This document shows positions 51,071 to 60,247 of a stretch of DNA of 64,000 nucleotides, in pieces. Each line of letters starts with the position of its first letter. Within the stretch, counting starts at the first letter, position 1. The stretch comes from JACMNW01 sp031406155 (GTDB taxonomy: Bacteria; Pseudomonadota; Alphaproteobacteria; Rhodobacterales; Rhodobacteraceae): contig JANOGW010000101.1 of the NCBI GenBank assembly GCA_031406155.1, positions 1-64,000 on the forward strand, written 5' to 3'. The position numbers and the translations under genes were made by a program. A model generated the notes under the pieces. That model did no database searches. It had not been told where the DNA came from and saw nothing but the letters and a program-made list of their open reading frames with translations.

Positions 51071-52242
51071 ACTCTGCTTGCCGACATCGTCTCGACCGAC
51101 AGGACTGTCGGCAGATGACGCGCAACTTCGGTCCAGTGATCGCCCTCATCCGCGCTGGCAAAGACCGAGCCTGAATTGGTGCCGAAGTAAACGCCGACGG
51201 GTGTGCCATGATCAACAGCCATGGCTTGCCGCAGGACGGTAAAGAAACAGTCCTTGTCGGGCAGGCCGTTTTGCAGTGCCTGCCAAGCAGCACCGCCATC
51301 GCGCGACCGCCAGACCGCCGCCGATGCCCCGGGCGGAAAGCGGCCTTGTGTATCGCCGTTCAGTGGGAACACCCAGATCGTGCCCGGGTCTGCGGGATGT
51401 ACGGCGATCGGAAAACCAAACGTGGAGGGCAGGCCTGCGGTCACCTCCTCCCAACTGCGCCCACCGTCGGGGCTGCGAAACACACCGTGATGGTTTTGCT
51501 GATACATCAGATCAGACGCATCTACCGGTGCCCGCACGATATTGTGCACACAAAGACCGGTCTCATGCGTGCCGTCATCGCCCTGCGGGGCCGCATGGGC
51601 GTGGTCGTGGTCGTGGCCGATATTGGACATCCGATTGCGCCGGTCCCAAGATGCGCCGCCGTTTTCGGTCGCAAAGACCCCGGCCGCGGAAATGCCAACC
51701 CACAGCTTGGCCGGATCGCCCGTATCGCCGACGATACTGTGCAGCACCAACCCGGCCGCACCCGGTTCCCAACCATCGCGCGAGGGATGGTCGCTCAGGC
51801 CCTGGACCCGGGCCCAGCTTGCCCCCCGATCGGCGCTGGAAAACAGTGATGCGGGCTTTGCCCCGGCATAAAGCGCCGCGCCCGACCGGCCAAGCGACCA
51901 CAGCGCCGTAATCTCTCCAGTGAACGGCGCAGGCGGGGATGGGGACATTCCGAGATCAGCGGCAAAGGCAGGGTCACGGGCGATCCATTCATCCATCTGC
52001 CCATTGGAAAGCTTCGACAAAGTCCAGGTCTCGCCGCCATCTTCAGACCGCCAGACGCCGGCCCCATGCCAGTCACTGCCGCCCGCCGCCCAGATATGCC
52101 CCGAACTTGCGTCGCCGATGACATGGTTGATCGGCCAACCATCGCAGAACGGTCCGCGCACCGACCATGCCGATCTGTCGGCTGGCGCGTCGACCAAGAA
52201 CACTCCTTTGGTGGTCCCCACCAGTATCGTGAAATGGCGCAT
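51067..52242 (-). CDS. BNR/Asp-box repeat beta-propeller protein
   Basis: 391 residues from ATG 52242, preceded by GGGAGGA. Repeated Asp-box motifs (SEDGGETW, SADRGASW, TENGGASW, SPDGGRSW, SRDGGAAW, SADEGDHW) mark a six- or seven-bladed propeller like those of sialidases and photosystem assembly factors. There is no signal peptide (MRHFTILVGTTKGVFLVDAP). A His/Asp-rich loop, GHDHDHAHAAPQGDD, could bind metal. Sialidase catalytic residues are not evident, so an enzymatic role is doubtful. It lies on the opposite strand between dnaA and dnaN. Confidence 0.8.
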   Translation of the reverse strand: MRHFTILVGTTKGVFLVDAPADRSAWSVRGPFCDGWPINHVIGDASSGHIWAAGGSDWHGAGVWRSEDGGETWTLSKLSNGQMDEWIARDPAFAADLGMSPSPPAPFTGEITALWSLGRSGAALYAGAKPASLFSSADRGASWARVQGLSDHPSRDGWEPGAAGLVLHSIVGDTGDPAKLWVGISAAGVFATENGGASWDRRNRMSNIGHDHDHAHAAPQGDDGTHETGLCVHNIVRAPVDASDLMYQQNHHGVFRSPDGGRSWEEVTAGLPSTFGFPIAVHPADPGTIWVFPLNGDTQGRFPPGASAAVWRSRDGGAAWQALQNGLPDKDCFFTVLRQAMAVDHGTPVGVYFGTNSGSVFASADEGDHWTEVARHLPTVLSVETMSASRV

Positions 52243-52418
52243 GATCGATCCTCCCTCGAGCACAACGTCACGCTATCATGAATCGCCGCCCTGAACGGAG
52301 AGCATTTTTGCGAACTGACCCGGCAATTCGGCCTGAACCGGTTCAAACCCCTTGTGAAACCCTCGGAAACCGCTAGTTTCGGCGTCCCGCAGGGGCGCTT
52401 GGGTTGGGAGAAAAGACC

Positions 52419-53537
52419 ATGAAAATCAGCATCGAACGAGGCAGCCTTCTGAAGGCCCTCAGCCAGGCCCAGTCGGTGGTGGAGCGTCGCAACACGATCC
52501 CGATTCTGGCGAATGTTCTGATCGAGGCAGAGGGCGCGCAAGTCAGCTTTCGCGCCACCGATCTTGATATCGAAGTGGTTGATCGAGCCCCCGCCGTGGT
52601 GGAACGGCCCGGTGCCACGACGGTTTCCGCCGTCATGCTGCATGAAATCACCCGCAAACTGCCAGATGGCGCGTTGGTCAGCCTGACGGATGACAGTGCA
52701 ACCGGGCGGCTGACCATTGCCGCCGGGCGGTCAACCTTCAGCCTCGCGACGCTTCCGCGCGAAGACTTTCCGGTGATGGCATCGTCGGAATATGTTACCA
52801 ACTTTTCCGCGCCGGCACCGCTGTTGCGCCGCCTGTTCGATAAGGCGAAGTTCGCGATATCGACCGAAGAAACCCGCTATTACCTGAATGGCGTCTACAT
52901 GCATGTAGCGACCGGCGACAGCGGCCCGGTCTTGCGCTGTGTGGCGACCGACGGGCATCGGCTGGCACGGATCGACGCCCCTCTGCCCGATAATGCGCAA
53001 GGCATGGCCGGGGTGATCGTGCCGCGCAAGACGGTGGGCGAATTGCGCAAGCTGCTGGATGATGATGAAGCGACCATCGCGGTATCGGTGTCTGAAACCA
53101 AGGTGCGCTTTGCAACCCCGGCGATTACCCTGACCTCAAAGGTGATAGATGGCACCTTCCCTGACTACACGCGTGTGATCCCGACCGGCAACACCCGGCG
53201 GCTGGAAGTGGACGCATCGGAATTTGCCAGGGCGGTTGACCGCGTGGCCACCGTTTCATCCGAAAGATCGCGCGCCGTGAAACTGTCGCTGGACGAGGAT
53301 CGGCTGATCCTTTCGGTCAATGCACCAGACAGCGGAGCGGCCGAGGAAGAACTGGCCGTGGCCTACGCGGATGAGCATCTGGAAATCGGGTTCAACGCCA
53401 AATACCTGCTGGAAATCGCCAGTCAGGTCGACCGCGAAAATGCGGTGTTCCTGTTCAACTCCTCAGGCGATCCGACGCTGATGCGCGAAGGCAATGACAT
53501 GTCGGCGGTCTATGTCGTCATGCCGATGCGCGTCTGA
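52419..53537 (+). CDS. dnaN: DNA polymerase III sliding clamp (beta subunit)
   Basis: 372 residues from ATG 52419 (MKISIERGSLLKALSQAQSV). Three clamp domains are visible. Family segments include RNTIPILANVLIEAEG, ETRYYLNGVYMHV, RCVATDGHRLARIDAPLPD and the C-terminal FLFNSSGDPTLMREGNDMSA ending in YVVMPMRV. The dimer rings DNA and tethers the replicase. recF follows after an 86-base structured gap. Confidence 0.97.
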   Translation: MKISIERGSLLKALSQAQSVVERRNTIPILANVLIEAEGAQVSFRATDLDIEVVDRAPAVVERPGATTVSAVMLHEITRKLPDGALVSLTDDSATGRLTIAAGRSTFSLATLPREDFPVMASSEYVTNFSAPAPLLRRLFDKAKFAISTEETRYYLNGVYMHVATGDSGPVLRCVATDGHRLARIDAPLPDNAQGMAGVIVPRKTVGELRKLLDDDEATIAVSVSETKVRFATPAITLTSKVIDGTFPDYTRVIPTGNTRRLEVDASEFARAVDRVATVSSERSRAVKLSLDEDRLILSVNAPDSGAAEEELAVAYADEHLEIGFNAKYLLEIASQVDRENAVFLFNSSGDPTLMREGNDMSAVYVVMPMRV

Positions 53538-53543
53538 CGAAAG

Positions 53544-53608
53544 CCGGGGGCCAGCCCTCGTCGCCGGTTGGTTCTCGAACCAATGGCGCACCAACCGTCA
53601 ACCCCCGG
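53544..53608. promoter_or_regulatory. Nested inverted repeats between dnaN and recF
   Basis: CCGGGGG (53544-53550) pairs with CCCCCGG (53602-53608), and CGGTTGGT (53565-53572) pairs with ACCAACCG (53590-53597) inside it. A competing small stem TTGGTTC/GAACCAA lies at 53568-53583. The element ends 15 bases before the recF ATG and could reduce recF expression relative to dnaN. Confidence 0.6.
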
Positions 53609-53623
53609 GATATTTAGACCAAA

Positions 53624-54751
53624 ATGAAAGGCCGAAATAGTTTGGCCGGGCTTGCAATCACATCCCTGACCTTGTCGCATTTTCGCAGCCACCGCGCCGC
53701 GCGGATTTCTTTTGATGGCCGGCCCGTTGCGATTGTGGGGGCCAATGGTGCAGGAAAGACCAATATTTTGGAAGCCATTTCCCTGCTGTCGCCCGGTCGC
53801 GGGCTTCGGCGCGCCACGGCAGACGAGCTGGCCCGCAAGCAAGAAGGGATTGGTTGGAAGGTTGTCGCCGAAATACGCGGCCCCGGCTCAACCCATCAGA
53901 TTGAAACCTGGGCCAATCCTGGTGAAAGACGGCAGGTTCTGGTGGACGGCAAGTCTGCAACGCAAGTCAGCCTTGCCCGCATTCTGCGAATGGTCTGGCT
54001 GGTGCCGGCGATGGACCGGCTGTGGATCGAGGCCGCAGAAGGCCGCCGCCGGTTTCTGGACCGCATGACGCTAAGTTTTTTTCCCGATCATGCCGAGGCG
54101 GTTCTGGCCTATGAAAAAGCCATGCGCGATCGCAACCGGATGCTGAAAGATCAGGTTTCCGATGCCCACTGGTTTGGCGCGTTGGAAAGCCAGATGGCGA
54201 GTGCCGGAACCGCCATCATGCAAAACCGCGACGCCACCCTTGCGCGCCTTTTGCGTGCCCAGACCGATGCGGAAACCGCGTTCCCGAAGGCCGAACTTGG
54301 CCTGACCGGGCCGGACGGCGAAGATATCATTCCCGTTGAACATCTGGCGCAGGCCCTGTCGGACAACCGCCGTCGCGACATGGCCGCGGGCCGCACGCTG
54401 ATCGGGCCGCACCGCGCCGATATGGCGGCCACTTATGCGGCCAAGGGCATGCCCGCAGATCAGTGTTCAACAGGCGAGCAGAAGGCGTTGCTGATCAGCC
54501 TGATCCTGGCAAATGCGCGTGCGCTTGCCGCTGATCTGGGTGCGGCCCCGATTGTCTTGCTGGATGAAGTCGCGGCCCATCTGGATGCCGACCGCCGCGC
54601 CGCCCTTTATGACGAATTGTGCCGGCTTGGCGCGCAGGCGCTGATGACCGGCACCGGGGCAGAATTGTTCGACACGCTCGGTGCGCGCGCGCAGTGCTTT
54701 GCCGTCACCGACAACGGCGGTCTGTCGCAGATCACGGAAGTTGCGCCATGA
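53624..54751 (+). CDS. recF: DNA recombination/repair ATPase RecF
   Basis: A 375-residue SMC-like ATPase. SLTLSHFRSHRAARISFDGR leads to Walker A GANGAGKT (39-46). The signature region QCSTGEQKALLISLILANAR and Walker B APIVLLDEVAAHLDADR are present. It loads RecA at gapped DNA with RecO and RecR. The ATG at 53624 has no strong ribosome site; a TTG at 53642 is possible. It overlaps the LysE-family gene by 4 bases. Confidence 0.95.
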   Translation: MKGRNSLAGLAITSLTLSHFRSHRAARISFDGRPVAIVGANGAGKTNILEAISLLSPGRGLRRATADELARKQEGIGWKVVAEIRGPGSTHQIETWANPGERRQVLVDGKSATQVSLARILRMVWLVPAMDRLWIEAAEGRRRFLDRMTLSFFPDHAEAVLAYEKAMRDRNRMLKDQVSDAHWFGALESQMASAGTAIMQNRDATLARLLRAQTDAETAFPKAELGLTGPDGEDIIPVEHLAQALSDNRRRDMAAGRTLIGPHRADMAATYAAKGMPADQCSTGEQKALLISLILANARALAADLGAAPIVLLDEVAAHLDADRRAALYDELCRLGAQALMTGTGAELFDTLGARAQCFAVTDNGGLSQITEVAP

Positions 54752-55368
54752 CGGTATCATTCACCGACCTGCTGTTCTACGCAGGCGCGCTTCTGGTCCT
54801 GTTCGCGACACCCGGCCCGGTTTGGGTGGCCTTGCTGGCCCGTGCCATGTCGGGCGGCTTTGCCGCAGCCTGGCCGCTGGCCGTAGGCGTCACGGTTGGC
54901 GACGCGCTTTGGCCGCTGGTCGCGATCTATGGCCTGACTTGGATCGTCGCCCAGTTTGCGCAGTTCATGGTTGTGATGCACTGGATTGCGGCGGTCACTT
55001 TCGTTGTCATGGGCACACTGTTGATCCGCCATGCGGGCAAGGCAATCTCGGCTGATAGCCGGCTGACCAGACCGGGGCTTTGGGCAGGCTTTGCCACCGG
55101 TGTTGCCGTGGTGATCGGCAATCCCAAAGCGATTCTGTTCTACATGGGTGTGCTTCCGGGTTTCTTCGATCTGACACGTGTGAACGCTGCCGATATCACC
55201 GCCATCGTAGCCCTTTCCATCGCCATTCCGCTGGCCGGAAATCTGGTGCTGGCCGCGTCCATAGATCGCGCACGCCGGCTGCTGACGTCCCGTGCCGCGC
55301 TGCGCCGGACGAACATCATTGCCGGTGGGCTGATGATCGCCGTTGGCGTTGCAATTGCTGTGACCTGA
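54748..55368 (+). CDS. LysE/RhtB-family amino-acid exporter
   Basis: 206 residues from the ATG overlapping the recF stop. Six hydrophobic helices, an early ATPGPVWVALLARAMSGGFA (the family G-P motif) and VVIGNPKAILFYMGVLPGFF are the hallmarks of LysE/RhtB exporters of amino acids or small metabolites. The substrate is unknown. Coupling to recF is probably genomic rather than functional. Confidence 0.88.
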   Translation: MTVSFTDLLFYAGALLVLFATPGPVWVALLARAMSGGFAAAWPLAVGVTVGDALWPLVAIYGLTWIVAQFAQFMVVMHWIAAVTFVVMGTLLIRHAGKAISADSRLTRPGLWAGFATGVAVVIGNPKAILFYMGVLPGFFDLTRVNAADITAIVALSIAIPLAGNLVLAASIDRARRLLTSRAALRRTNIIAGGLMIAVGVAIAVT

Positions 55369-55391
55369 CCGCTAAATCTTGTGTCGGCTGC

Positions 55392-55420
55392 GTGACATTG
55401 CCACCTTGAACCGCTATAAG
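55392..55420 (+). promoter_or_regulatory. Promoter of gyrB
   Basis: GTGACA and TATAAG are separated by 17 bases in the 80-base gap before gyrB, a good match to a housekeeping promoter, placing the start about 20 bases before the ATG. Confidence 0.6.
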
Positions 55421-55448
55421 TCGCGTGCAACACAAGGGTTCTGTCCGC

Positions 55449-57899
55449 ATGTCTGACGTCGAAATCAATACTCAGGCCTATGATGCCGATTCTATCAAGG
55501 TTCTCAGAGGGTTAGAAGCGGTTCGCAAACGCCCGGGCATGTACATCGGCGATACGGATGATGGGTCGGGTCTGCACCATATGGTGTACGAGGTGGTGGA
55601 CAACGGCATTGACGAGGCGCTGGCAGGCCACGCCACGGCAGTGACGGTAAAAATTCACGCCGACAACTCGGTTTCGGTGCGCGACAACGGCCGTGGCATC
55701 CCGGTTGATATCCACGCCGAAGAAGGTGTTTCCGCCGCCGAAGTGATCATGACGCAGCTGCACGCGGGCGGCAAATTCAACAATACCGACGACAGCGGCA
55801 ATGCCTACAAGGTATCGGGCGGCTTGCACGGCGTTGGCGTGTCGGTGGTCAACGCGCTGTCAGAATGGCTGGAACTGCGGGTCTGGCGCAATGATACCGA
55901 ATACCGCGCCCGCTTTGAACATGGCGACTGCACCGTCCACGTCTACCCCGTTGGCCCCGCACCCGGCGAGCGTGGCACCGAAGTGCGCTTTTTGGCATCG
56001 GCCAAGACCAATATCCCGGACGGCACGTTTTCCGACCTGAACTACCAGTTCAAGACGCTGGAAAATCGCCTGCGCGAACTGGCGTTCCTGAATTCCGGCG
56101 TCCGCATCATTATCGAAGACGAGCGTCACGTTGAACTGCTTAGGACAGAGCTGTTCTACGAAGGCGGCGTGCGCGAATATGTCAAATATCTGGATCGGTC
56201 GAAATCGTCGATTCTGGCAGAACCGATTTACATGATCGGTGAACGCAATGGCATGACCGTCGAAGTCGCGATGTGGTGGAACGACAGCTACAATGAAATG
56301 GTGCTGCCGTTCACGAACAACATCCCCCAGCGTGATGGCGGCACCCATATTGCGGGCTTTCGCGGTGCGCTGACGCGCACGATCAATAATTATGCGCAGA
56401 CATCCGGCATCGCAAAGCGTGAAAAGATCGATTTCACCGGCGATGACGCGCGCGAAGGGCTGACGTGCGTGCTTTCGGTCAAGGTGCCGGACCCCAAGTT
56501 TTCCAGCCAGACCAAGGACAAGCTGGTCTCTTCGGAAGTGCGGCCTGCGGTTGAAAATCTGGTCAACGAAAAGCTGTCAGAATGGTTTGAGGAAAATCCA
56601 AGTCAGGCCAAGATCATTGTCGGCAAGATCATCGAGGCCGCGATGGCCCGTGAAGCTGCCCGCAAGGCGCGCGAACTGACCCGCCGCAAATCGGCGCTGG
56701 ACGTCTCTAACCTGCCCGGCAAACTGGCCGACTGTCAGGAGAAAGACCCGTCGAAATCCGAGATCTTTCTGGTCGAGGGGGATTCGGCCGGCGGGTCTGC
56801 CAAACAGGGCCGTTCGCGCTCCAATCAGGCCGTGCTGCCACTGAAGGGAAAAATCCTGAACGTCGAGCGCGCCCGTTTCGACCGGATGCTCGGCTCACAA
56901 GAGATCGGCACGCTGATCACCGCCCTTGGCACCGGCATCGGGCGTGATGAGTTCAACATCGCCAAATTGCGCTACCACAAGATCGTGATCATGACCGACG
57001 CCGATGTTGACGGCGCGCATATCCGCACGCTGCTGCTGACCTTTTTCTTTCGCCAGATGCCGCAGGTTATCGAAGGCGGTTTCCTCTATATCGCGCAGCC
57101 GCCGCTGTACAAGGTCGCACGCGGCAAGTCCGAGGTGTACCTGAAAGATCAGGCCGCGTTAGAGGATTACCTGATCGAAATGGGGATCGAAGGCGCGGTC
57201 CTGCGGCTTGGCAATGGCGAAGAGATCGCCGGCGCAGACCTGATGCGCGTGATTGACGGGGCACGCGCGTTCCGCCGCATTCTGGATGCCTTCCCGACGC
57301 ATTATCCGCGCGGCATCCTGGAACAGGCGGCCCTTGCCGGGGCGTTTGATCCGGGTCAGGCCGACGACGATCTGCAGTACGTATCCGACACAGTGGCGCG
57401 GCGGCTGAACCTGATCGCCGCCGAGTATGAAAAGGGCTGGACCGGTCGTATCACCCAAGATCACGGCATTCGGTTGTCGCGCATTCTGCGCGGGGTCGAG
57501 GAATTGCGCACGCTCGACGGCGCTGTGCTGCGATCGGGTGAGGCGCGACGCCTGTCGCAAGCTTCGTCCAACACGCGGGATGTCTATACCGACCCGGCGC
57601 GGCTGGTCAGGAAGGATCGCGAAGCTATGATCCACGGGCCGATTGATCTGCTGAAATCCATTCTGGCAGAGGGCGAAAAGGGGCTTTCCTTGCAGCGCTA
57701 CAAGGGCTTGGGGGAAATGAACCCCGAACAGCTGTGGGAAACCACGCTGGACCCAGAAGCGCGGACTTTGTTGCAGGTCAAGGTCGATGATCTGGTGGAG
57801 GCCGACGATATCTTCACGAAACTGATGGGCGACGTCGTCGAGCCGCGCCGCGAATTCATCCAGCAAAACGCGCTGAATGTGGAGCATCTGGATATCTAG
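55449..57899 (+). CDS. gyrB: DNA gyrase subunit B
   Basis: 816 residues from ATG 55449 (MSDVEINTQAYDADSIKVLR). The GHKL ATPase domain shows EVVDNGIDEALAGHA, RDNGRGIPVDIHAEEG and GGLHGVGVSVVNALS. The Toprim domain shows LVEGDSAGGSAKQGR and MTDADVDGAHIRTLLLTFFF, and the tail has KGLGEMNPEQLWETTLDPE. With GyrA it supercoils DNA using ATP and is the target of aminocoumarins. Its TAG stop is the edge of repeat copy B. Confidence 0.97.
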   Translation: MSDVEINTQAYDADSIKVLRGLEAVRKRPGMYIGDTDDGSGLHHMVYEVVDNGIDEALAGHATAVTVKIHADNSVSVRDNGRGIPVDIHAEEGVSAAEVIMTQLHAGGKFNNTDDSGNAYKVSGGLHGVGVSVVNALSEWLELRVWRNDTEYRARFEHGDCTVHVYPVGPAPGERGTEVRFLASAKTNIPDGTFSDLNYQFKTLENRLRELAFLNSGVRIIIEDERHVELLRTELFYEGGVREYVKYLDRSKSSILAEPIYMIGERNGMTVEVAMWWNDSYNEMVLPFTNNIPQRDGGTHIAGFRGALTRTINNYAQTSGIAKREKIDFTGDDAREGLTCVLSVKVPDPKFSSQTKDKLVSSEVRPAVENLVNEKLSEWFEENPSQAKIIVGKIIEAAMAREAARKARELTRRKSALDVSNLPGKLADCQEKDPSKSEIFLVEGDSAGGSAKQGRSRSNQAVLPLKGKILNVERARFDRMLGSQEIGTLITALGTGIGRDEFNIAKLRYHKIVIMTDADVDGAHIRTLLLTFFFRQMPQVIEGGFLYIAQPPLYKVARGKSEVYLKDQAALEDYLIEMGIEGAVLRLGNGEEIAGADLMRVIDGARAFRRILDAFPTHYPRGILEQAALAGAFDPGQADDDLQYVSDTVARRLNLIAAEYEKGWTGRITQDHGIRLSRILRGVEELRTLDGAVLRSGEARRLSQASSNTRDVYTDPARLVRKDREAMIHGPIDLLKSILAEGEKGLSLQRYKGLGEMNPEQLWETTLDPEARTLLQVKVDDLVEADDIFTKLMGDVVEPRREFIQQNALNVEHLDI

Positions 57900-58002
57900 T
57901 GTCTGTCTGACGATCATCGTATCGGGCAACCGACTCTAGCCCTTGGATTCTACGCTTGTCTTTCGACAGAACCGGTATCCGCTTTTGTCGGACAAGCTCT
58001 AA
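57897..58002 (+). repeat. Dispersed palindromic repeat, copy B
   Basis: About 105 bases, the closest relative of copy A and in the same orientation (TTCGACAGAACCGGTATCC shared exactly). The left edge TAG is the gyrB stop. The right edge ends 5 bases before the 3' end of tRNA-Arg on the other strand. It likely terminates transcription from both sides. Confidence 0.8.
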
Positions 58003-58007
58003 GGAAA

Positions 58008-58083
58008 TGGTGACCCCGGATGGATTCGAACCATCGACCTGCCGCTTAGGAGGCGGCCGCTCTATCCCCTGAGCTACGAGGCC
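58008..58083 (-). tRNA. tRNA-Arg (anticodon CCT)
   Basis: A 76-base cloverleaf: acceptor GGCCTCG/CGGGGTC with two G-T pairs, D stem GCTC/GAGC, anticodon stem GCCGC/GCGGC around the loop CTCCTAA (anticodon CCT, reads AGG), T stem GATGG/CCATC with loop TTCGAAT, discriminator A and an encoded CCA end. Confidence 0.96.
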
Positions 58084-58296
58084 TGATCAGGCTTGGCTTG
58101 GATAGAAGGGTCCGGGGGCTGTTGCAAGATAAATGCTGCGGCAAGGCGCAGCCAATGCGCGCATCATGATGTTTATCTATATGATTTCGTTCCATGTATT
58201 TCATATTGCGGCGGCAATTGTGGTAGCTTTATCGCGTGCGCTTGCATGTTTGTTCGATCTATGTTCTTCTTTTTCAAAGGGTGATTGGAGGGCGAA

Positions 58297-58848
58297 TTGG
58301 GAACCGGACACCAGTTGAACAACACGCTGAAAGCATTCAGCACGCGGCAGCCGCTGTTTTTCGTGGCGACCGCCGATCAAACTGGCCGCGTCAATCTGTC
58401 GCCCAAAGGGATGAATACGCTTAGAATTATTGATGATGCCCGCATCCTTTGGCTGAACCTGAGCGGCAGCGGCAATGAAACTGCGGCCCATGTCGGCGCC
58501 ACCGGCCGCATGACCTTGATGTTCTGCGCGTTCGAGGGCGAGGCCCTGATCCTGCGCCTCTATGGGCAGGCGAAGGTGTTTCACCCGCGAAACCCGGAAT
58601 GGCAGGAATTGATCCTGGCATTCCCCGAGATTGCTGGCAGCCGCCAGATATTCGAGCTGACCATTGATCTGGTTCAAACGTCATGCGGCACCGGCGTACC
58701 AATTATGGAGTTTCGCAAATCCCGCGCTGAACAGGAACTTTTGCCCTTCTACGAACAGATGGGGGCGGCCGGGGTGGAGGACTACTGGCGAAGGAAGAAC
58801 ACGCAAACCATCGACGGAAGACCAACCGGCATGTTCGAGGATATCTGA
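58297..58848 (+). CDS. Pyridoxamine 5'-phosphate oxidase-family (FMN-binding) protein
   Basis: 183 residues from TTG 58297 with GGAGGG 4 bases upstream; TTG 58285 is the alternative. It has the split-barrel opening RQPLFFVATADQTGRVNLSP, LWLNLSGSGNETAAHVGATG and RMTLMFCAFEGEALILRLYG. These features match PPOX-like flavin or F420-binding proteins. The C-terminal FYEQMGAAGVEDYWRRKNTQ is also usual in this subgroup. The substrate is unknown. It stands alone after the tRNA. Confidence 0.82.
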   Translation: MGTGHQLNNTLKAFSTRQPLFFVATADQTGRVNLSPKGMNTLRIIDDARILWLNLSGSGNETAAHVGATGRMTLMFCAFEGEALILRLYGQAKVFHPRNPEWQELILAFPEIAGSRQIFELTIDLVQTSCGTGVPIMEFRKSRAEQELLPFYEQMGAAGVEDYWRRKNTQTIDGRPTGMFEDI

Positions 58849-59341
58849 GCGCATATTCATCATCTTCGGCAGGTCTTCCAAAGACGCGGGCATGCCGGGA
58901 TCAGACGAAAAAAGGCTTCAGGCACAAAGTTGCCCTGCTAATGTGTCTATCTGCTACTGATTGCAGAACCAGTTGCAATTCGCGGCTGACAGTGTAGACG
59001 TACCAATCGCGTGACACAATTTCGAGGTGTTGGAGATGTCGGGCACGATAGATCTGATTGCAGAAACTGATGAGATCGGGCGGATTGCATGGGTCTGGCG
59101 ACGTGGTCCCAATGACCGCCACGCGCGCCCGATTGCAGAACCATCCAGACATCTGGATGAACTGGGTCATTCAAAGTGTCATGGTGCAACGCCGCTGGCA
59201 ATTTCAGACTGGTTCGACCAGCACGTGCGTGCACGCTGATCGGGATACCTTGGTTCGCATCAGCAAATCGGTGCCGAACCGGCGCGCAGCGGCAAGAGGC
59301 GCAGTTACCAGGCCCGGTTTGGGCGGCTGATCGGCAACAGA
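58849..59341. other. 493-base region without a supported gene
   Basis: Several short open frames occur but none looks like a known protein. The decamer GATTGCAGAA appears three times (58959, 59056 and 59131), once with CCAG and once with CCAT after it, which may be the remains of small duplications. I see no CYTH domain that would make the following CHAD gene part of a larger protein. Confidence 0.4.
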
Positions 59342-60247
59342 ATGGTTTGGGCCATGAGACGTTCTTTGACCTCTGAAAAAGGTGCGGCACTTTGCATCTC
59401 GGCCTGTCTCGCCCAGATCGAGGCGGGGTGTGCCGCAACACTGACGACGGACGATCTGGAAGGCCCGCACGAGCTTAGAATAGGTCTTCGCAGGCTTCGT
59501 ACGGCGCTTGGTCTGTTTCGCCGCGCCATCGACGCGCCACAAACCCGCGAATTGGCGGAGCAGGCGAAATGGCTTGGTCAAGAGGTTGGCAAGACCCGAG
59601 ATCTTGAAGTGGTGCTATTTGAGATTTTCGAACCTGCCTTAGGCGATGGCAGCGCCAATCGGGGCGGGCATCCGTTTCTGCGCGCCTGCCGCACCGATGC
59701 GGACCGCGAGCGGAGCCGTTTGAGAAAACTGCTTGCTGGCAGTCGTGCCCGCAAGTTTCTGATAGGCCTTCAGGATTATGTCACGCATCGCGGGTGGCTG
59801 CTGCCCGACGACATCTCGCAGACCGAACGGTTGGCCAAGCCGCTTGGCGACCTTGCCGCCGCCGCCCTCAGCGATCGCTGGAAAAAGGTGACCGGGAAAG
59901 CCAAGCATCTGGAACTGCTGTCGGTGGTGCAAAGCCACGAGCTGCGCAAAGAGCTGAAAAAGCTTCGATACTCGGTCGAGTTTCTTGCGCCGCTTTATCC
60001 GGCGCGCAGGGTCGCACCTTTTCTGAAGCGGCTAAAGGCATTGCAAACGGCGTACGGCGATTGGAATGATGCAGCGATTGCCAGAAGGGTATTCGAGGCA
60101 ATGATGGTGCGGGATATGTCAGAGCTTGGCGATCTGAGACCAGTAGCGGATGTCATGGAGGACCTGCAGGCGCGGGCTGCCGAAAAGATCGCGAACGCCG
60201 CGAGGCTTTGGGGCAAGCTGCACTCGTCGGGCAAACCTTGGGCGTGA
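59342..60247 (+). CDS. CHAD-domain protein
   Basis: A 301-residue helical protein. The conserved-histidine motifs of the CHAD domain are present twice: HELRIGLRRLRTALGLFRR near residue 44 and HELRKELKKLRYSVEFLAPL near residue 200, with many Arg and Lys between. CHAD domains bind inorganic polyphosphate and are often found at polyphosphate granules. The usual CYTH partner domain is absent. The start (MVWAMRRS) is the best available ATG but not certain. It converges on asd, separated by two strong hairpins. Confidence 0.82.
   Translation: MVWAMRRSLTSEKGAALCISACLAQIEAGCAATLTTDDLEGPHELRIGLRRLRTALGLFRRAIDAPQTRELAEQAKWLGQEVGKTRDLEVVLFEIFEPALGDGSANRGGHPFLRACRTDADRERSRLRKLLAGSRARKFLIGLQDYVTHRGWLLPDDISQTERLAKPLGDLAAAALSDRWKKVTGKAKHLELLSVVQSHELRKELKKLRYSVEFLAPLYPARRVAPFLKRLKALQTAYGDWNDAAIARRVFEAMMVRDMSELGDLRPVADVMEDLQARAAEKIANAARLWGKLHSSGKPWA

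Noticed and set aside
58849..59341. A CYTH domain or broken upstream half of the CHAD protein
   Set aside because: None of the three frames shows the CYTH ExExK signature or a continuous frame into the CHAD gene.
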